NCBI GenBank assembly: GCA_041624435.1
Contig: JBFJVB010000001.1
Location: 24,782-88,781 of the forward strand
Source: Oceanococcus sp041624435
GTDB taxonomy: Bacteria > Pseudomonadota > Gammaproteobacteria > Nevskiales > Oceanococcaceae
DNA length: 64,000 nt
Reading direction: 5' to 3'
This document shows, in pieces, positions 49,758 through 58,929 of the stretch. The notes below the pieces were generated by a model. The model worked only from the letters and a program-made list of their open reading frames with translations, did not search any database and was not told the origin of the DNA. Every line of letters begins with the position of its first letter. Positions within the stretch are counted from its first letter, which is position 1. Both the position numbers and the translations under genes were made by a program.

Positions 49758-52700
49758 ATGAAACGCATTCTCGTGAATGCCACGCAGCAGGAAGAGTTGC
49801 GCCTGGCAATCGTGGACGGTCAGCGGCTGCTCGACCTGGATCTGGAATCCCCCGGCCGCGAACAGCGCAAGGCCAATGTTTACAAGGGCCGGATCACCCG
49901 CGTCGAACCCAGTCTGGAAGCGGCATTTATCGACTACGGCGTCGATCGTCACGGCTTCCTGCCCTTGAAGGAGGTCTCCAAGGAGTTTTTTCTCAAGGAG
50001 CCCGGCGAAGGCAAGCTGCAGATCAAGGACCTGATCAAGGAAGGCCAGGAAATCATCGTCCAGGTCGAAAAAGAAGAACGGGGCAATAAGGGCGCCGCCT
50101 TGACCACCTTCGTTTCCCTGGCGGGTCGTTATCTGGTGCTGATGCCCAATAACCCGCGTGCCGGCGGCGTTTCGCGGCGCATCGAGGGGGATGACCGCTC
50201 GGAACTGCGCGAGGCCCTGGCCCAGCTGGAGCTGCCGGACGGCATGGGCGTCATTGCCCGCACCGCTGGCGTCGGCCGCACCGCCGAGGAGCTGCAATGG
50301 GACGTGAACTATCTGGTGGAACTGTGGGAGGCGATGAGCAAGGCCGCCACGGAGCGCAAGGGTCCGTTTCTGGTCTATCAGGAATCCAATATCATCATTC
50401 GCGCGCTGCGCGATTATCTGCGTCCGGACATCGGCGAAATCGTTGTCGACAACCCCGAAATTCATAAGCAGGCCTCGGACTTCATGCAGCAGGTGATGCC
50501 CCATCTCCTGCCCAAGCTCAAGCTGTATTCCGACACCGTGCCGTTGTTCTCGCGCTTTCAGATCGAAAGCCAGATCGAAACGGCCCACCAGCGTGAAGTT
50601 CGCTTGCCCTCCGGCGGCTCACTGGTGATCGACAACACCGAAGCCCTGACCTCGATCGACATCAACTCGGCCCGCTCAACCGGCGGTGGCAACATCGAAG
50701 AAACCGCGCTGAACACCAATGTGGAGGCGGCCGATGAGATCGCCCGCCAGCTACGCCTGCGGGATCTGGGCGGCCTGGTGGTGATTGATTTCATCGATAT
50801 GAGCTCCAGCAAGAATCAGCGTGAGGTGGAAAACCGCCTGCGCGATGCGGCCAAGATGGACCGGGCCCGGGTCCAGATGGGCCGGATTTCCCGCTTCGGG
50901 CTGCTGGAAATGTCGCGGCAGCGGCTGCGTCCTTCACTGAGCGAGCACAGCCACCTGACCTGTCCGCGGTGCCTGGGCCACGGCACGATTCGCACCGTGG
51001 AGTCCTTGTCACTGCAGATTCTGCGCCTGCTCGAGGAAGAGTCTCTCAAGGATCGCACCGCCAGGATCATCGCCCAGTTACCGGTTTCGGTAGCGGTCTT
51101 CCTGCTCAATGAAAAGCGCGGCATCATCAGTGAAATTGAAGAGCGTTCAGGCACCAAGTTGTCGCTGGTTGCCAACCCGAATTTCGAAACGCCGCACTAC
51201 GAGATCAAACGGGTCCGTAACGATCAACTCAACGAGGAGGCCAATGATGCCGCCAGCCATGAGTTGCTCGGTCAGGCCCAGCTCCCGGACTCCGGTCAGA
51301 CCGACAAGCGGCCGGCCAAGCCGGTGTTGAAGCCAGCGGTGACCGCAACCGCCTTTTTGCCCTCCAAACCGGCGCCGACACCTGCTGCGCCCCCGGAGCC
51401 GGTCAGCCCGGCTCCGGCTGCCGTAGCCCCCGGACTTTTGACCCGCTGGTTTCAGGCGCTGATTCGATTATTTTCATCTGCCAGCAAGGCGTCTCCCCAG
51501 ACGCCGACTGCTGCGAGCGCCGGTGCGGCGCCCAAACCACGCGACAACAACCGCCGGCGCAGTACTCCGGATCGCGCTCCACGCGGTGGCAAACGCAGCT
51601 CGTCAGGCAATCCGAAACGCGAGCGTGGTCCCAGCAAGCGGACCAGTGATCGTTCCAACGAATTGGTCACCAACCGCCCCAGCGCGGCTGAACTGGCCGA
51701 ACAAAAGGCCGAACAGGCGCGCAAGCAGCAGCCCGGCAAGGCAGCCCCTCAAGCGGCGAGTGATGAGGCGGCCAACCGGCCTGCAGCTGATTCCGCCAAG
51801 GACAGCCCCGCGGGTGAAGACAAGCCCCGTTCATCGGCCCGCCGACGCGGTCGGCGCGGCGGCCGGCGCCGGCGCGGTGCGGAACGTGGCGAAGGACAGA
51901 ACGAAGCCCAGAATGATGCGGCAGCTTCCCCTCAGCAGACCGCTGCGAGCACTGGCGAAGCCGGCGCTGCCTCGGACCATGCCAAGGCGAGCCCGGATGC
52001 ACCGGCCGCCGCAAACCAAACCAGTGACCCAGGCGAGACCGCGCCCGCCAGACGCCGGACTCGGCGTCCCCGCTCCGCGGCAGGAGGAAACACCGAACGC
52101 ACCTCCGCCGATAGGGCCACGGACGACCGCGAATCCAGCAGCGAAAAACAGCCATCCGCGCCAAGCGTAACGACTCCAGCCAGCAACGCACCGGAGACGG
52201 CCGCACAGTCCACGTCGCCCAGCACGGACAGCGCAGCCGCCAAAGAACAACCGGCCAAGCCCAGCCCAGCAGTTCAGGCGACCGCTGACGCCTCGTCTGC
52301 TGGCAAGGCGAAACCGGACTCGGAGGCAAGCTCGAAAGCTTCGGTGGTCAGTCCCGCGACGGCTACCCGCACCGCGGCATCGGCCGAACCGCTCAAAACG
52401 CCCCCCACGCCGACAGCGAACGCCACAAGTGAGCCAAAGCCCAGCCGGGCCAAGCCGGCTGCGGATGCTGACAACGCGCCAACACCAAAGGCCCCAGGTC
52501 CAGCCGCCGTCCGGGATGCCGCCGCCCCAGTGACCCCACAAGCGGCAGCTCCGAGCACCACCGGCTCTGCTGCACCCAAGACCCCGACTGCAAAGCCGGC
52601 CGAGCAGAGCCAAGCTCCCGAACCGGGCAGTGCACCAAAATCTGTTCCGGCCCCGAGTGCGGCCAAGCCCACCCAGGCGGCAGCTCCGGCCCAATCGACA

Positions 52701-52796
52701 GCGCCATTACAGATGGTCGAAACCCGGCCTGACTTGAATAAAACCAGCAAACCCGCCGAAGTGAAGAGCGTGGCGCCCAGCCGGGAGGAATCCTAG
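49758..52796 (+). CDS. rne: Ribonuclease E
   Basis: A 1012-aa endoribonuclease, the core of the RNA degradosome. The catalytic half (1-about 520) holds the S1 domain (about 35-120), the 5'-sensor/RNase H-like region, the DNase I-like active site with magnesium ligands D301 and D344 (SIDINSARSTGGG, VIDFIDM), and the zinc link CPRCLGHG with C402 and C405. The C-terminal half (about 525-1012) is disordered and rich in Ala, Pro, Lys and Ser. It contains Arg-rich RNA-binding segments near 608-640 and a SSARRRGRRGGRRRRG stretch near 692-710. A short hydrophobic helix near 555-573 (LLTRWFQALIRLFSSAS) is likely the membrane-targeting sequence. Degradosome partner sites are not identifiable. Confidence 0.97.
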   Translation: MKRILVNATQQEELRLAIVDGQRLLDLDLESPGREQRKANVYKGRITRVEPSLEAAFIDYGVDRHGFLPLKEVSKEFFLKEPGEGKLQIKDLIKEGQEIIVQVEKEERGNKGAALTTFVSLAGRYLVLMPNNPRAGGVSRRIEGDDRSELREALAQLELPDGMGVIARTAGVGRTAEELQWDVNYLVELWEAMSKAATERKGPFLVYQESNIIIRALRDYLRPDIGEIVVDNPEIHKQASDFMQQVMPHLLPKLKLYSDTVPLFSRFQIESQIETAHQREVRLPSGGSLVIDNTEALTSIDINSARSTGGGNIEETALNTNVEAADEIARQLRLRDLGGLVVIDFIDMSSSKNQREVENRLRDAAKMDRARVQMGRISRFGLLEMSRQRLRPSLSEHSHLTCPRCLGHGTIRTVESLSLQILRLLEEESLKDRTARIIAQLPVSVAVFLLNEKRGIISEIEERSGTKLSLVANPNFETPHYEIKRVRNDQLNEEANDAASHELLGQAQLPDSGQTDKRPAKPVLKPAVTATAFLPSKPAPTPAAPPEPVSPAPAAVAPGLLTRWFQALIRLFSSASKASPQTPTAASAGAAPKPRDNNRRRSTPDRAPRGGKRSSSGNPKRERGPSKRTSDRSNELVTNRPSAAELAEQKAEQARKQQPGKAAPQAASDEAANRPAADSAKDSPAGEDKPRSSARRRGRRGGRRRRGAERGEGQNEAQNDAAASPQQTAASTGEAGAASDHAKASPDAPAAANQTSDPGETAPARRRTRRPRSAAGGNTERTSADRATDDRESSSEKQPSAPSVTTPASNAPETAAQSTSPSTDSAAAKEQPAKPSPAVQATADASSAGKAKPDSEASSKASVVSPATATRTAASAEPLKTPPTPTANATSEPKPSRAKPAADADNAPTPKAPGPAAVRDAAAPVTPQAAAPSTTGSAAPKTPTAKPAEQSQAPEPGSAPKSVPAPSAAKPTQAAAPAQSTAPLQMVETRPDLNKTSKPAEVKSVAPSREES

Positions 52797-52802
52797 CCCG
52801 GC

Positions 52803-52840
52803 GCGCAAAATCACTCGAGCGCCTGGCGCAGGCGCTCGAG
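52803..52840 (-). terminator. Terminator of kdsB folded from its last codons
   Basis: An 11-bp perfect stem, CTCGAGCGCCT and its complement, around a 5-base loop (52814-52840). On the minus strand it covers the last eight or so kdsB codons and ends at the stop codon, and TGATTTTG follows directly, giving a short T-tract. On the plus strand it starts 18 bases after the rne stop and could also protect that 3' end. Confidence 0.6.
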
Positions 52841-53557
52841 ATCTTCGGGGGTGTCCACACCCGCTGGTGGCGGCTGTGGCGTCACCTCGACCGCAATCCG
52901 CATGCCCAGGCTCAAGGCGCGCAACTGCTCCAGGCACTCGCTGCGCTCCAGTGCAGCCTGCGGTGCAGCACAGTACGCGCGCAATGCGCCGGCCCGGTAG
53001 GCATACAGGCCGATGTGCCTGAGCACAGGCGTTTCCGGCAATTTTCGCTGCGGACTGAGGGCCCGATCCCAGGGAATGGGCGCACGGCTGAAATACAGCG
53101 CATAGCCGGCCTCATCCAGCACGACTTTGACCACATTGGGATCGAAATACTCACTGGCCTGGGCGATCGGTGTGACCACCGTGGCCCAGTCGGCCGCCTG
53201 GTCTTCCACCAGGCGACGCGCCACGGCATTGATCAGCGCTGCGGGCAGCATGGGTTCATCGCCTTGCAGGTTGACGATCACGGTATCGTCAGGCCAGTCT
53301 CGAATGTCCGCGATTTCCCGAATTCGATCGCTGCCGGATGGATGCTCCGCCTCAGTGAGCAGGGCGGACGCCTTGAGTTCTTTGGCAACCGACAGCACAG
53401 CCGCGCTATCCGTGGCAATCCAGACCTCCTGCGCCGCGCTTTCGCGCGCACGCTCCAGCACGTGGGCCAGCATGGGACGCCCGGCGATATCCAGCAGGAC
53501 CTTGCCAGGCAGTCGGGTTGATTCCATTCGCGCCGGAATCACCACCCGGAAGCTCAC
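52811..53557 (-). CDS. kdsB: CMP-KDO synthetase KdsB
   Basis: A 248-aa cytidylyltransferase that activates 3-deoxy-D-manno-octulosonate with CTP for lipopolysaccharide core synthesis. The N-terminal signature is VIPARMESTRLPGKVLLDIAG. HPSGSDRIREI, VNLQGDEPMLP and RHIGLYAYRAGALR are the other conserved blocks. The start is GTG overlapping the ycaR stop (GTGA). It is the last gene of the lolC-to-kdsB minus-strand block, and its final codons double as a terminator hairpin. Confidence 0.96.
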   Translation of the reverse strand: MSFRVVIPARMESTRLPGKVLLDIAGRPMLAHVLERARESAAQEVWIATDSAAVLSVAKELKASALLTEAEHPSGSDRIREIADIRDWPDDTVIVNLQGDEPMLPAALINAVARRLVEDQAADWATVVTPIAQASEYFDPNVVKVVLDEAGYALYFSRAPIPWDRALSPQRKLPETPVLRHIGLYAYRAGALRAYCAAPQAALERSECLEQLRALSLGMRIAVEVTPQPPPAGVDTPEDLERLRQALE

Positions 53558-53736
53558 TGATCAAGCTCCTCGTCAGTGAGCTGCCTGGCTTCGGATTCCA
53601 GCATCACCGGGACGCCATCGCGCACCGGGTAAGCCAGGCGGGACACCTTGCACACCAGTTCCTGATTTTCCGGATGCCATTCCAGCGGCGCTTTACTGAC
53701 CGGACACACCAAAATATCCAGTAATTTCTTATCCAT
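53554..53736 (-). CDS. ycaR: Trm112/YcaR family small protein
   Basis: A 60-aa protein with the family pattern LLDILVCPVSKAPLEWHPENQELVC...AYPVRDGVPVMLESEARQL. It sits between lpxK (overlap 8 bases) and kdsB (overlap 4 bases), exactly as in E. coli. Trm112-like proteins in other domains activate methyltransferases; the role of bacterial YcaR is not established. Only two cysteines are visible, so a complete zinc site is doubtful. Confidence 0.93.
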   Translation of the reverse strand: MDKKLLDILVCPVSKAPLEWHPENQELVCKVSRLAYPVRDGVPVMLESEARQLTDEELDQ

Positions 53737-54745
53737 TCGTGTTCCTGTTGGAAGTCTGCCCCGAACCGGGCGTCGGCAAGCGTTGACGCAAGCGCTCCCA
53801 GGCCGAATCGGGAATATGCGCCTGATAGTGTACCGCCCAGGCTCGCGGTTCCTGGAATGCCTGACATTTGACGGCGTCTTTCTGGGTCATCAAGATGGGC
53901 TCGGCGCCCGGCAGTTTCAGATCCTGCGGCACGAACACATGGTGATCGGAAAAAATGTGTCGATGCAGCTTCAGGCCCTGAGCTTCAAGCGCAAGGAAAA
54001 ACTTTTCCGGTTGACCAATGCCGGCGATGGCACGCACCTCGCTGAATTGCGCCAAGGGCCGTAACTCGCCGGTACACAAATGCTCAGCAGGGCCAAGCTG
54101 GCTCTCCAGAGCAAATTCGCCATCCAGCGCCTGACCATTATTCACCAGACAAAGATCCACATCGACCAGACGCCAGGGTTTTTCCCGCAGCGGGCCGGCC
54201 GGCAAAAGCTGGCCATTGCCATGGCGCCGCTGACCGTCGATCACCACGATTTCGATATCCCGATCCAGCGCATAATGTTGCAGGCCATCATCGGCCACGA
54301 TCACGTTCACCCCCTGGGCGAGTAACAAGCGCGCCGCCGCACTGCGGCGCGGCGCCACCGCGACCGGGCAGCGAGTCTGGCTGGCAATCAGCACGGGTTC
54401 ATCGCCCACCAGGGCCGGATCACTCTGGGCCGATACCGGGGTTGGTGCCCGCGCCTTGCCTCCGTAGCCGCGACTGACCACACCGGGTTTCCAGCCGTCG
54501 GCTTGCAAGCGCCGCACGAGATCGATCACCACCGGAGTTTTGCCCACCCCACCGACGCAGATATTGCCGACAACGATCACGGGTGCCGCCAACCGGTCCT
54601 TGCGCAGGATGCCGTAGCGGTACGCCCCACGCCGCAATCGGGTCAGAAGATCGAACACCCAGGCCAGTGGTCGCAGCAGGTAATGCAGAGGATGCCCCTG
54701 GTACCAAAGCCGTTCCAGCACCGCCTCCGCGGTCACATGGCCCAT
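53729..54745 (-). CDS. lpxK: Tetraacyldisaccharide 4'-kinase LpxK
   Basis: A 338-aa membrane-associated kinase that phosphorylates the lipid A precursor at the 4' position. The N-terminal region LERLWYQGHPLHYLLRPLAWVF is the membrane-contact helix; the P-loop is VGNICVGGVGKTPVV; SRGYGGKARAP and VIVADDGLQHYAL follow. The ATG at 54745 is chosen because it gives the standard N-terminus; the open frame continues 70 codons upstream into the msbA 3' end without family likeness. No good ribosome-binding site is seen. The gap of 142 bases to msbA holds no gene; exbBD, often found here, is absent. Confidence 0.94.
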   Translation of the reverse strand: MGHVTAEAVLERLWYQGHPLHYLLRPLAWVFDLLTRLRRGAYRYGILRKDRLAAPVIVVGNICVGGVGKTPVVIDLVRRLQADGWKPGVVSRGYGGKARAPTPVSAQSDPALVGDEPVLIASQTRCPVAVAPRRSAAARLLLAQGVNVIVADDGLQHYALDRDIEIVVIDGQRRHGNGQLLPAGPLREKPWRLVDVDLCLVNNGQALDGEFALESQLGPAEHLCTGELRPLAQFSEVRAIAGIGQPEKFFLALEAQGLKLHRHIFSDHHVFVPQDLKLPGAEPILMTQKDAVKCQAFQEPRAWAVHYQAHIPDSAWERLRQRLPTPGSGQTSNRNTNG

Positions 54746-54887
54746 CACGCGGCGGCACCACCGCTGGCCGGACTGGCAGACCTGTACCGCGCGTCTGGCA
54801 CTTGATCCAACCCGCTCATGCCGGGGCGGCATTGCGCCCTGAGAGCAGCGGACTGGAAGCAGGTCATACCCCTGTGCATGCTCACCT

Positions 54888-56663
54888 CTACTGATCGCTG
54901 AACTGCAGATTGTACAAGTTGGCGTAGTGTCCGCCTTTGGCCAGCAACTCATCATGACGGCCGGTTTCCACGATGCGCCCGGCGTCCATCACCACGATCA
55001 GATCAGCGCCTTGAATCGTGGACAAACGATGCGCAATCACCAAAGTCGTGCGCCCCTGCATCAAGGCATTGAGAGCCTGTTGAACCGCGCGCTCGGATTC
55101 GTTATCCAGCGCCGAGGTGGCCTCATCCAGAATCAGGATCGGCGCCGGCTTGAGCAGAGCCCGGGCAATGGCCAGGCGCTGACGCTGCCCCCCCGAAAGC
55201 AGCACCCCGTTCTGGCCGACCTGGGTCTGAAACCCCTTGGGTAGCGCCTGAATGAATTCCAGGGCGTGGGCTCCACGCGCCGCGGCTTCGATCTGTGCCT
55301 GGGTGGCATCGCTCAAGGCCCCGTAAGCGATATTGCGGGCGATGCTGTCATTGAACAGCGTGACGTTCTGATCCACCAGGGCGAACTGTTGGCGCAGGCT
55401 GCTCAGCCGGTACTCACGAATATCCAGACCGTCCAGCAATATCCGTCCGGCGCTGGGATCATAAAAGCGCGGCAGCAAGGATAAGAGGGTGGTCTTGCCG
55501 CTCCCGGAACGCCCGACAAAAGCCACGGTCTGCCCCGGCTCAACACCAAGACTCAGGTTTTCCAATACCGGCTTTTCGGCGCCAGGATAAGCAAAGCTGA
55601 GATTCTCGAACTCGATACGCCCTTCTGCCCGGTCCAGTGTCGCGCTACCGCCCTGAGGTTCCGGCGGTTCGTTGAGCAATTCAAAGATGTTCGCGGCCGC
55701 GGCAATCCCGCGCTGGAGCTTTTCATTCAGCGTGGTGAGGCTCTTCAGGGGTTGCAGCAGACTGAGCATCGCGCCGATGAAGGCCACGAATGTTCCGGGC
55801 GTCATGCTGTCGAGCATTTGCGGCGAGGTGGCGAAGAAAATGATTCCGGCCACCGCCCAGGCCGCAATGAACTGCACCGTGGCGGTACTGCCGGCCCGGG
55901 TGCTGACCAGCTTCAGGTGCAAATGCCGATTATGTTCGTTAGCCGTGGCGAAATGCGCTTCCTCATAGTCCACCCCGTCGTAGAGCTTGACCACGCGCTG
56001 GCCGCTGATCGCCTCCTCGGCAACGTGGGTGACATCGCCCATGGAGTCCTGGATACGCGTACTGATCCGGCGAAAACGGTGGCTGACGTAACTGACCAGG
56101 CCGGCGATCAGAGGGCCGGTGGCCAGAATGAAACAGGCCAGGCGCCATTCCAGATACAGCATCAGGGACACCAGGCCGATCACCGTCAAGCCGTCACGCA
56201 CCACCGAGGTCAGCGCATTGGACGTCGATTCCGCCACCTGTTCGGTGTGGTAACTCAACTTGGCGATCAGATTGCCGGAGCTGGATTGATCGAAGAACGC
56301 CACCGGCAAACGGAGATACTGACCGAACAGTTCGGCACGCAGGGTCTTGATGACCTGACGCCCCACCCAGGCCATTCCGAACGCCGAAGCAAACGCCGAC
56401 ACCCCGCGCAGGACGAACAGCAGCAGAATCAGCCACGGCATGGCCTTGATGATCGCAGGGTCCTTGTCGACGAAACTGCCGTCCAGCAGCGGACGCATCA
56501 GCGCCACAAAAGACACGTCGGCCGCGGCAAACCCGGCCATTCCGGCAATGCCGATCGCAAACATGCGCCAATGCGGGCGGGCGTAACGCAGCAGACGGCG
56601 GTAGATTTCCGAGCCCTTGGGCTCCACCACCAGGGCTTTCTTGGTGAGAGTCATGCGGTGCAT
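54888..56663 (-). CDS. msbA: Lipid A flippase MsbA
   Basis: A 591-aa half-transporter that flips core-lipid A across the inner membrane. Six membrane segments fill about 30-320, including IGIAGMAGFAAADVSFVALMRPLLDGSF at the first, a typical MsbA stretch. The ATPase domain has Walker A GRSGSGKTT, the signature LSGGQRQRLAIARALLK, Walker B ILILDEATSALD and the switch histidine in VIAHRLSTIQ. The start is one of two close ATGs (56663 or 56654); the longer open frame upstream is a shadow of comEC. It is preceded by comEC and followed by lpxK, as in E. coli. Confidence 0.96.
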   Translation of the reverse strand: MHRMTLTKKALVVEPKGSEIYRRLLRYARPHWRMFAIGIAGMAGFAAADVSFVALMRPLLDGSFVDKDPAIIKAMPWLILLLFVLRGVSAFASAFGMAWVGRQVIKTLRAELFGQYLRLPVAFFDQSSSGNLIAKLSYHTEQVAESTSNALTSVVRDGLTVIGLVSLMLYLEWRLACFILATGPLIAGLVSYVSHRFRRISTRIQDSMGDVTHVAEEAISGQRVVKLYDGVDYEEAHFATANEHNRHLHLKLVSTRAGSTATVQFIAAWAVAGIIFFATSPQMLDSMTPGTFVAFIGAMLSLLQPLKSLTTLNEKLQRGIAAAANIFELLNEPPEPQGGSATLDRAEGRIEFENLSFAYPGAEKPVLENLSLGVEPGQTVAFVGRSGSGKTTLLSLLPRFYDPSAGRILLDGLDIREYRLSSLRQQFALVDQNVTLFNDSIARNIAYGALSDATQAQIEAAARGAHALEFIQALPKGFQTQVGQNGVLLSGGQRQRLAIARALLKPAPILILDEATSALDNESERAVQQALNALMQGRTTLVIAHRLSTIQGADLIVVMDAGRIVETGRHDELLAKGGHYANLYNLQFSDQ

Positions 56664-56688
56664 GATAGGCGATGACCGGGCGGATGTA

Positions 56689-58929
56689 TTAGCGCGATGA
56701 GGCCGGGTAACGCCACAGCCGCGGTGCCGACTCGCGCAATACCGTGTAATCCAGGGCTTCACCGACTTCGACGCGCAGGGCGCCGGTCTGACCGGACACC
56801 AACAACGGGATCTCCAGTTGCGCATAGCGGTGCCGGACCGGCTCGCTCGGGAAGCCCCAGCGGTTGGCGAATCCCGCCGAGGCAATGGCCAGCTTGGGCT
56901 GCACCGCCTGGATGAAATCCGGGGATGAGGAACTGGCGCTGCCGTGATGCGGCACCAGCAATACATCGGCGCGCAGTGAGTGCTTGCCCGCCAGCGCGAC
57001 CCGCTCAGCCGCGGCTTCAATATCGCCGGTCAGCAAGGCGGCCCGACCCGAATTCGCCTGCACCCGCAGCACACAGGAGCCATTATTATCCGACCAGTTG
57101 CCGGCTGGCGGATGCACAAAACCGAATACGACGCCGTCAATTCGCCAGTTCATACCGGCGATACACGGCCTGGCGCCGCTCCCCCAACGCTGAGCGATCG
57201 GAAACTGCCGCTCGATCGCCCGCTGACCACCGGCGTGATCGGAGTCGGCATGACTGATGATCAGCACATCCAGACGACGAACACCCAGAGCGTGCAGCGC
57301 AGGCGCGACCAATTGCTCCCCCGCATCAAAGCCCCCTGGCCAGGCCGGACCGGCGTCATACAGCAGGTCCTGCTCCGCGGTTTGCAGCAAGATACTTTGC
57401 CCCTGCCCCACGTCCCAGACCCATAAGCGAAACTCGCCCCAGGCCGGCCGGTCCGCACCGGCGCAGAGAAAAACCAGCAGACAGGGAGCCGCCAGTGTCC
57501 GGCTCCACCACTTCGGTGGCACCAGCAACAGAACCCCCAATACCGCGACCAGGGCCAAGCCCCAACTCGGCTGGGCATAGCTTCGATAGGCCCAGGGCGC
57601 GTCCGCCAGCCAGCTCAAGCCCAGCCAAAGCCAATCCATGCTGTACAGAACCCAGTTCATGGGCACATCCCAGCCCAAACTCAGATAGGCCAGGCAAAGC
57701 AGCACCCAGGTCGGGAGCAGGATACCGAACAGCGGCACCAGCAGCAGATTGACCGGCAGAGCGAGCCAGGAGAGGCCACCGAAAAACAGCAGGCTCAGCG
57801 GCATCAGCAGCACGCTCAGCAACAACTGAATCCCCAGCAACTGCCGCAGCCAGCCTTGCTGCGGATACCAACGCAAATACCAGAAGATCGCGAAAGCCGC
57901 GGCAAACGACAACCAGAATCCGGGGGCCAGCAGCACCAGCGGGTTCCACGCCAGCATCAACACCAGAGCCAGCGCCAGGGTCTGGATCAGTTCGCGCCGC
58001 CGACTGCTCAGGATCGCCAGCAGACCCAGTAGACACATGATCAGCGCGCGTTGCACCGGAATGGCAAAACCCGCCAGAGCCGCGTAGCCGAGCGCCGCCA
58101 GTGCGGCGACCACCACACCACAGTCACGCGACCGGGGCAGATAGCGGTACAGCAGCACTTTCCAGGCCAGCACACCCAGGAGATACCCCAGCCCGGCGAT
58201 CAAACCGACATGCAAGCCAGAAATCGCCAACAGGTGGCTGGTGCCGGTGCGGCGCAGCACCTCCCAATCGCCGTCGCCAAGGCCGCTTCGGTCCCCGAGC
58301 AGCAGCGCCTGCACGGTTGCCGCTGCGCGAGGCTGAGAAAATCGGGCCAGATCGTCACGCCAGTGGTCGCGCCAGGACGATGCTGCCGACCCGCAGCGCT
58401 GCCCGGCACGGACGCTGGCCAGACCGGCATAGCCTTCACGGAACAACCAGGCTTCGTAATCCAGGCCACCCGGATTCAGGCTGCCCCGGGGGCTACGCAG
58501 CCGTACCGTCAGATTCCAGCAATCACCGGCGCGCAGTTCGGGCGCATCGCGGTACCAGGCCACCCGCAGACGCCCCGGTCCAGCTTCCGGTTCAAAGCCG
58601 AAGCGATAGCCGCTACCCTGCCGGCTCACCGGCGCCTGAATTACCCCGCGCAATTCCAAGGTCTGCGCCTCGCCATTCCAGCGTGCCTCGCTGGCACGCT
58701 CGAACTGCCAGGCCATCCAGATACACAAGGCCAAGGCCAGCAGCAGGGTCACGCGCCAGCGCCCGGCCCAGGGCACGATCAGCAGCCCCGGCAGCAGCCA
58801 CCATGCCGGCAATGGCGCGCCACGCAGCAGCAGGATCCCGCCGGCAACCAGGCCCAGCAGGGCGACGACCTCCCAGCGCGGCTGTGCCGCAGCGGGGGCT
58901 GTTTCTGCGCGACCTGACGCCGGGTTCAA
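56689..58929 (-). CDS. comEC: DNA uptake channel ComEC/Rec2
   Basis: A 746-aa polytopic membrane protein that forms the inner-membrane channel for single-stranded DNA in natural transformation. In order it has N-terminal membrane segments, an OB-fold DUF4131 domain (about 60-200), the competence domain with about eight membrane segments (about 205-490, including GTSHLLAISGLHVGLIAGLGYL), and a C-terminal metallo-beta-lactamase domain with ISHADSDHAGG and VPHHGS. All zinc ligands appear present. The start is a TTG overlapping the lolD stop, so expression should depend on lolD translation. Confidence 0.93.
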   Translation of the reverse strand: MNPASGRAETAPAAAQPRWEVVALLGLVAGGILLLRGAPLPAWWLLPGLLIVPWAGRWRVTLLLALALCIWMAWQFERASEARWNGEAQTLELRGVIQAPVSRQGSGYRFGFEPEAGPGRLRVAWYRDAPELRAGDCWNLTVRLRSPRGSLNPGGLDYEAWLFREGYAGLASVRAGQRCGSAASSWRDHWRDDLARFSQPRAAATVQALLLGDRSGLGDGDWEVLRRTGTSHLLAISGLHVGLIAGLGYLLGVLAWKVLLYRYLPRSRDCGVVVAALAALGYAALAGFAIPVQRALIMCLLGLLAILSSRRRELIQTLALALVLMLAWNPLVLLAPGFWLSFAAAFAIFWYLRWYPQQGWLRQLLGIQLLLSVLLMPLSLLFFGGLSWLALPVNLLLVPLFGILLPTWVLLCLAYLSLGWDVPMNWVLYSMDWLWLGLSWLADAPWAYRSYAQPSWGLALVAVLGVLLLVPPKWWSRTLAAPCLLVFLCAGADRPAWGEFRLWVWDVGQGQSILLQTAEQDLLYDAGPAWPGGFDAGEQLVAPALHALGVRRLDVLIISHADSDHAGGQRAIERQFPIAQRWGSGARPCIAGMNWRIDGVVFGFVHPPAGNWSDNNGSCVLRVQANSGRAALLTGDIEAAAERVALAGKHSLRADVLLVPHHGSASSSSPDFIQAVQPKLAIASAGFANRWGFPSEPVRHRYAQLEIPLLVSGQTGALRVEVGEALDYTVLRESAPRLWRYPASSR

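Noticed and set aside
51330..52790. Repeat-like Ala/Pro/Lys codons in rne as a DNA repeat
   Set aside because: These are low-complexity coding sequence of the RNase E tail without any exact tandem unit.
54746..54955. 70-residue N-terminal extension of lpxK
   Set aside because: The extra residues are Cys/Arg-rich, run into msbA and do not resemble LpxK, whose normal N-terminus begins at 54745.
56664..57020. 119-residue N-terminal extension of msbA
   Set aside because: It lies inside comEC in another frame and has no membrane or transporter features.
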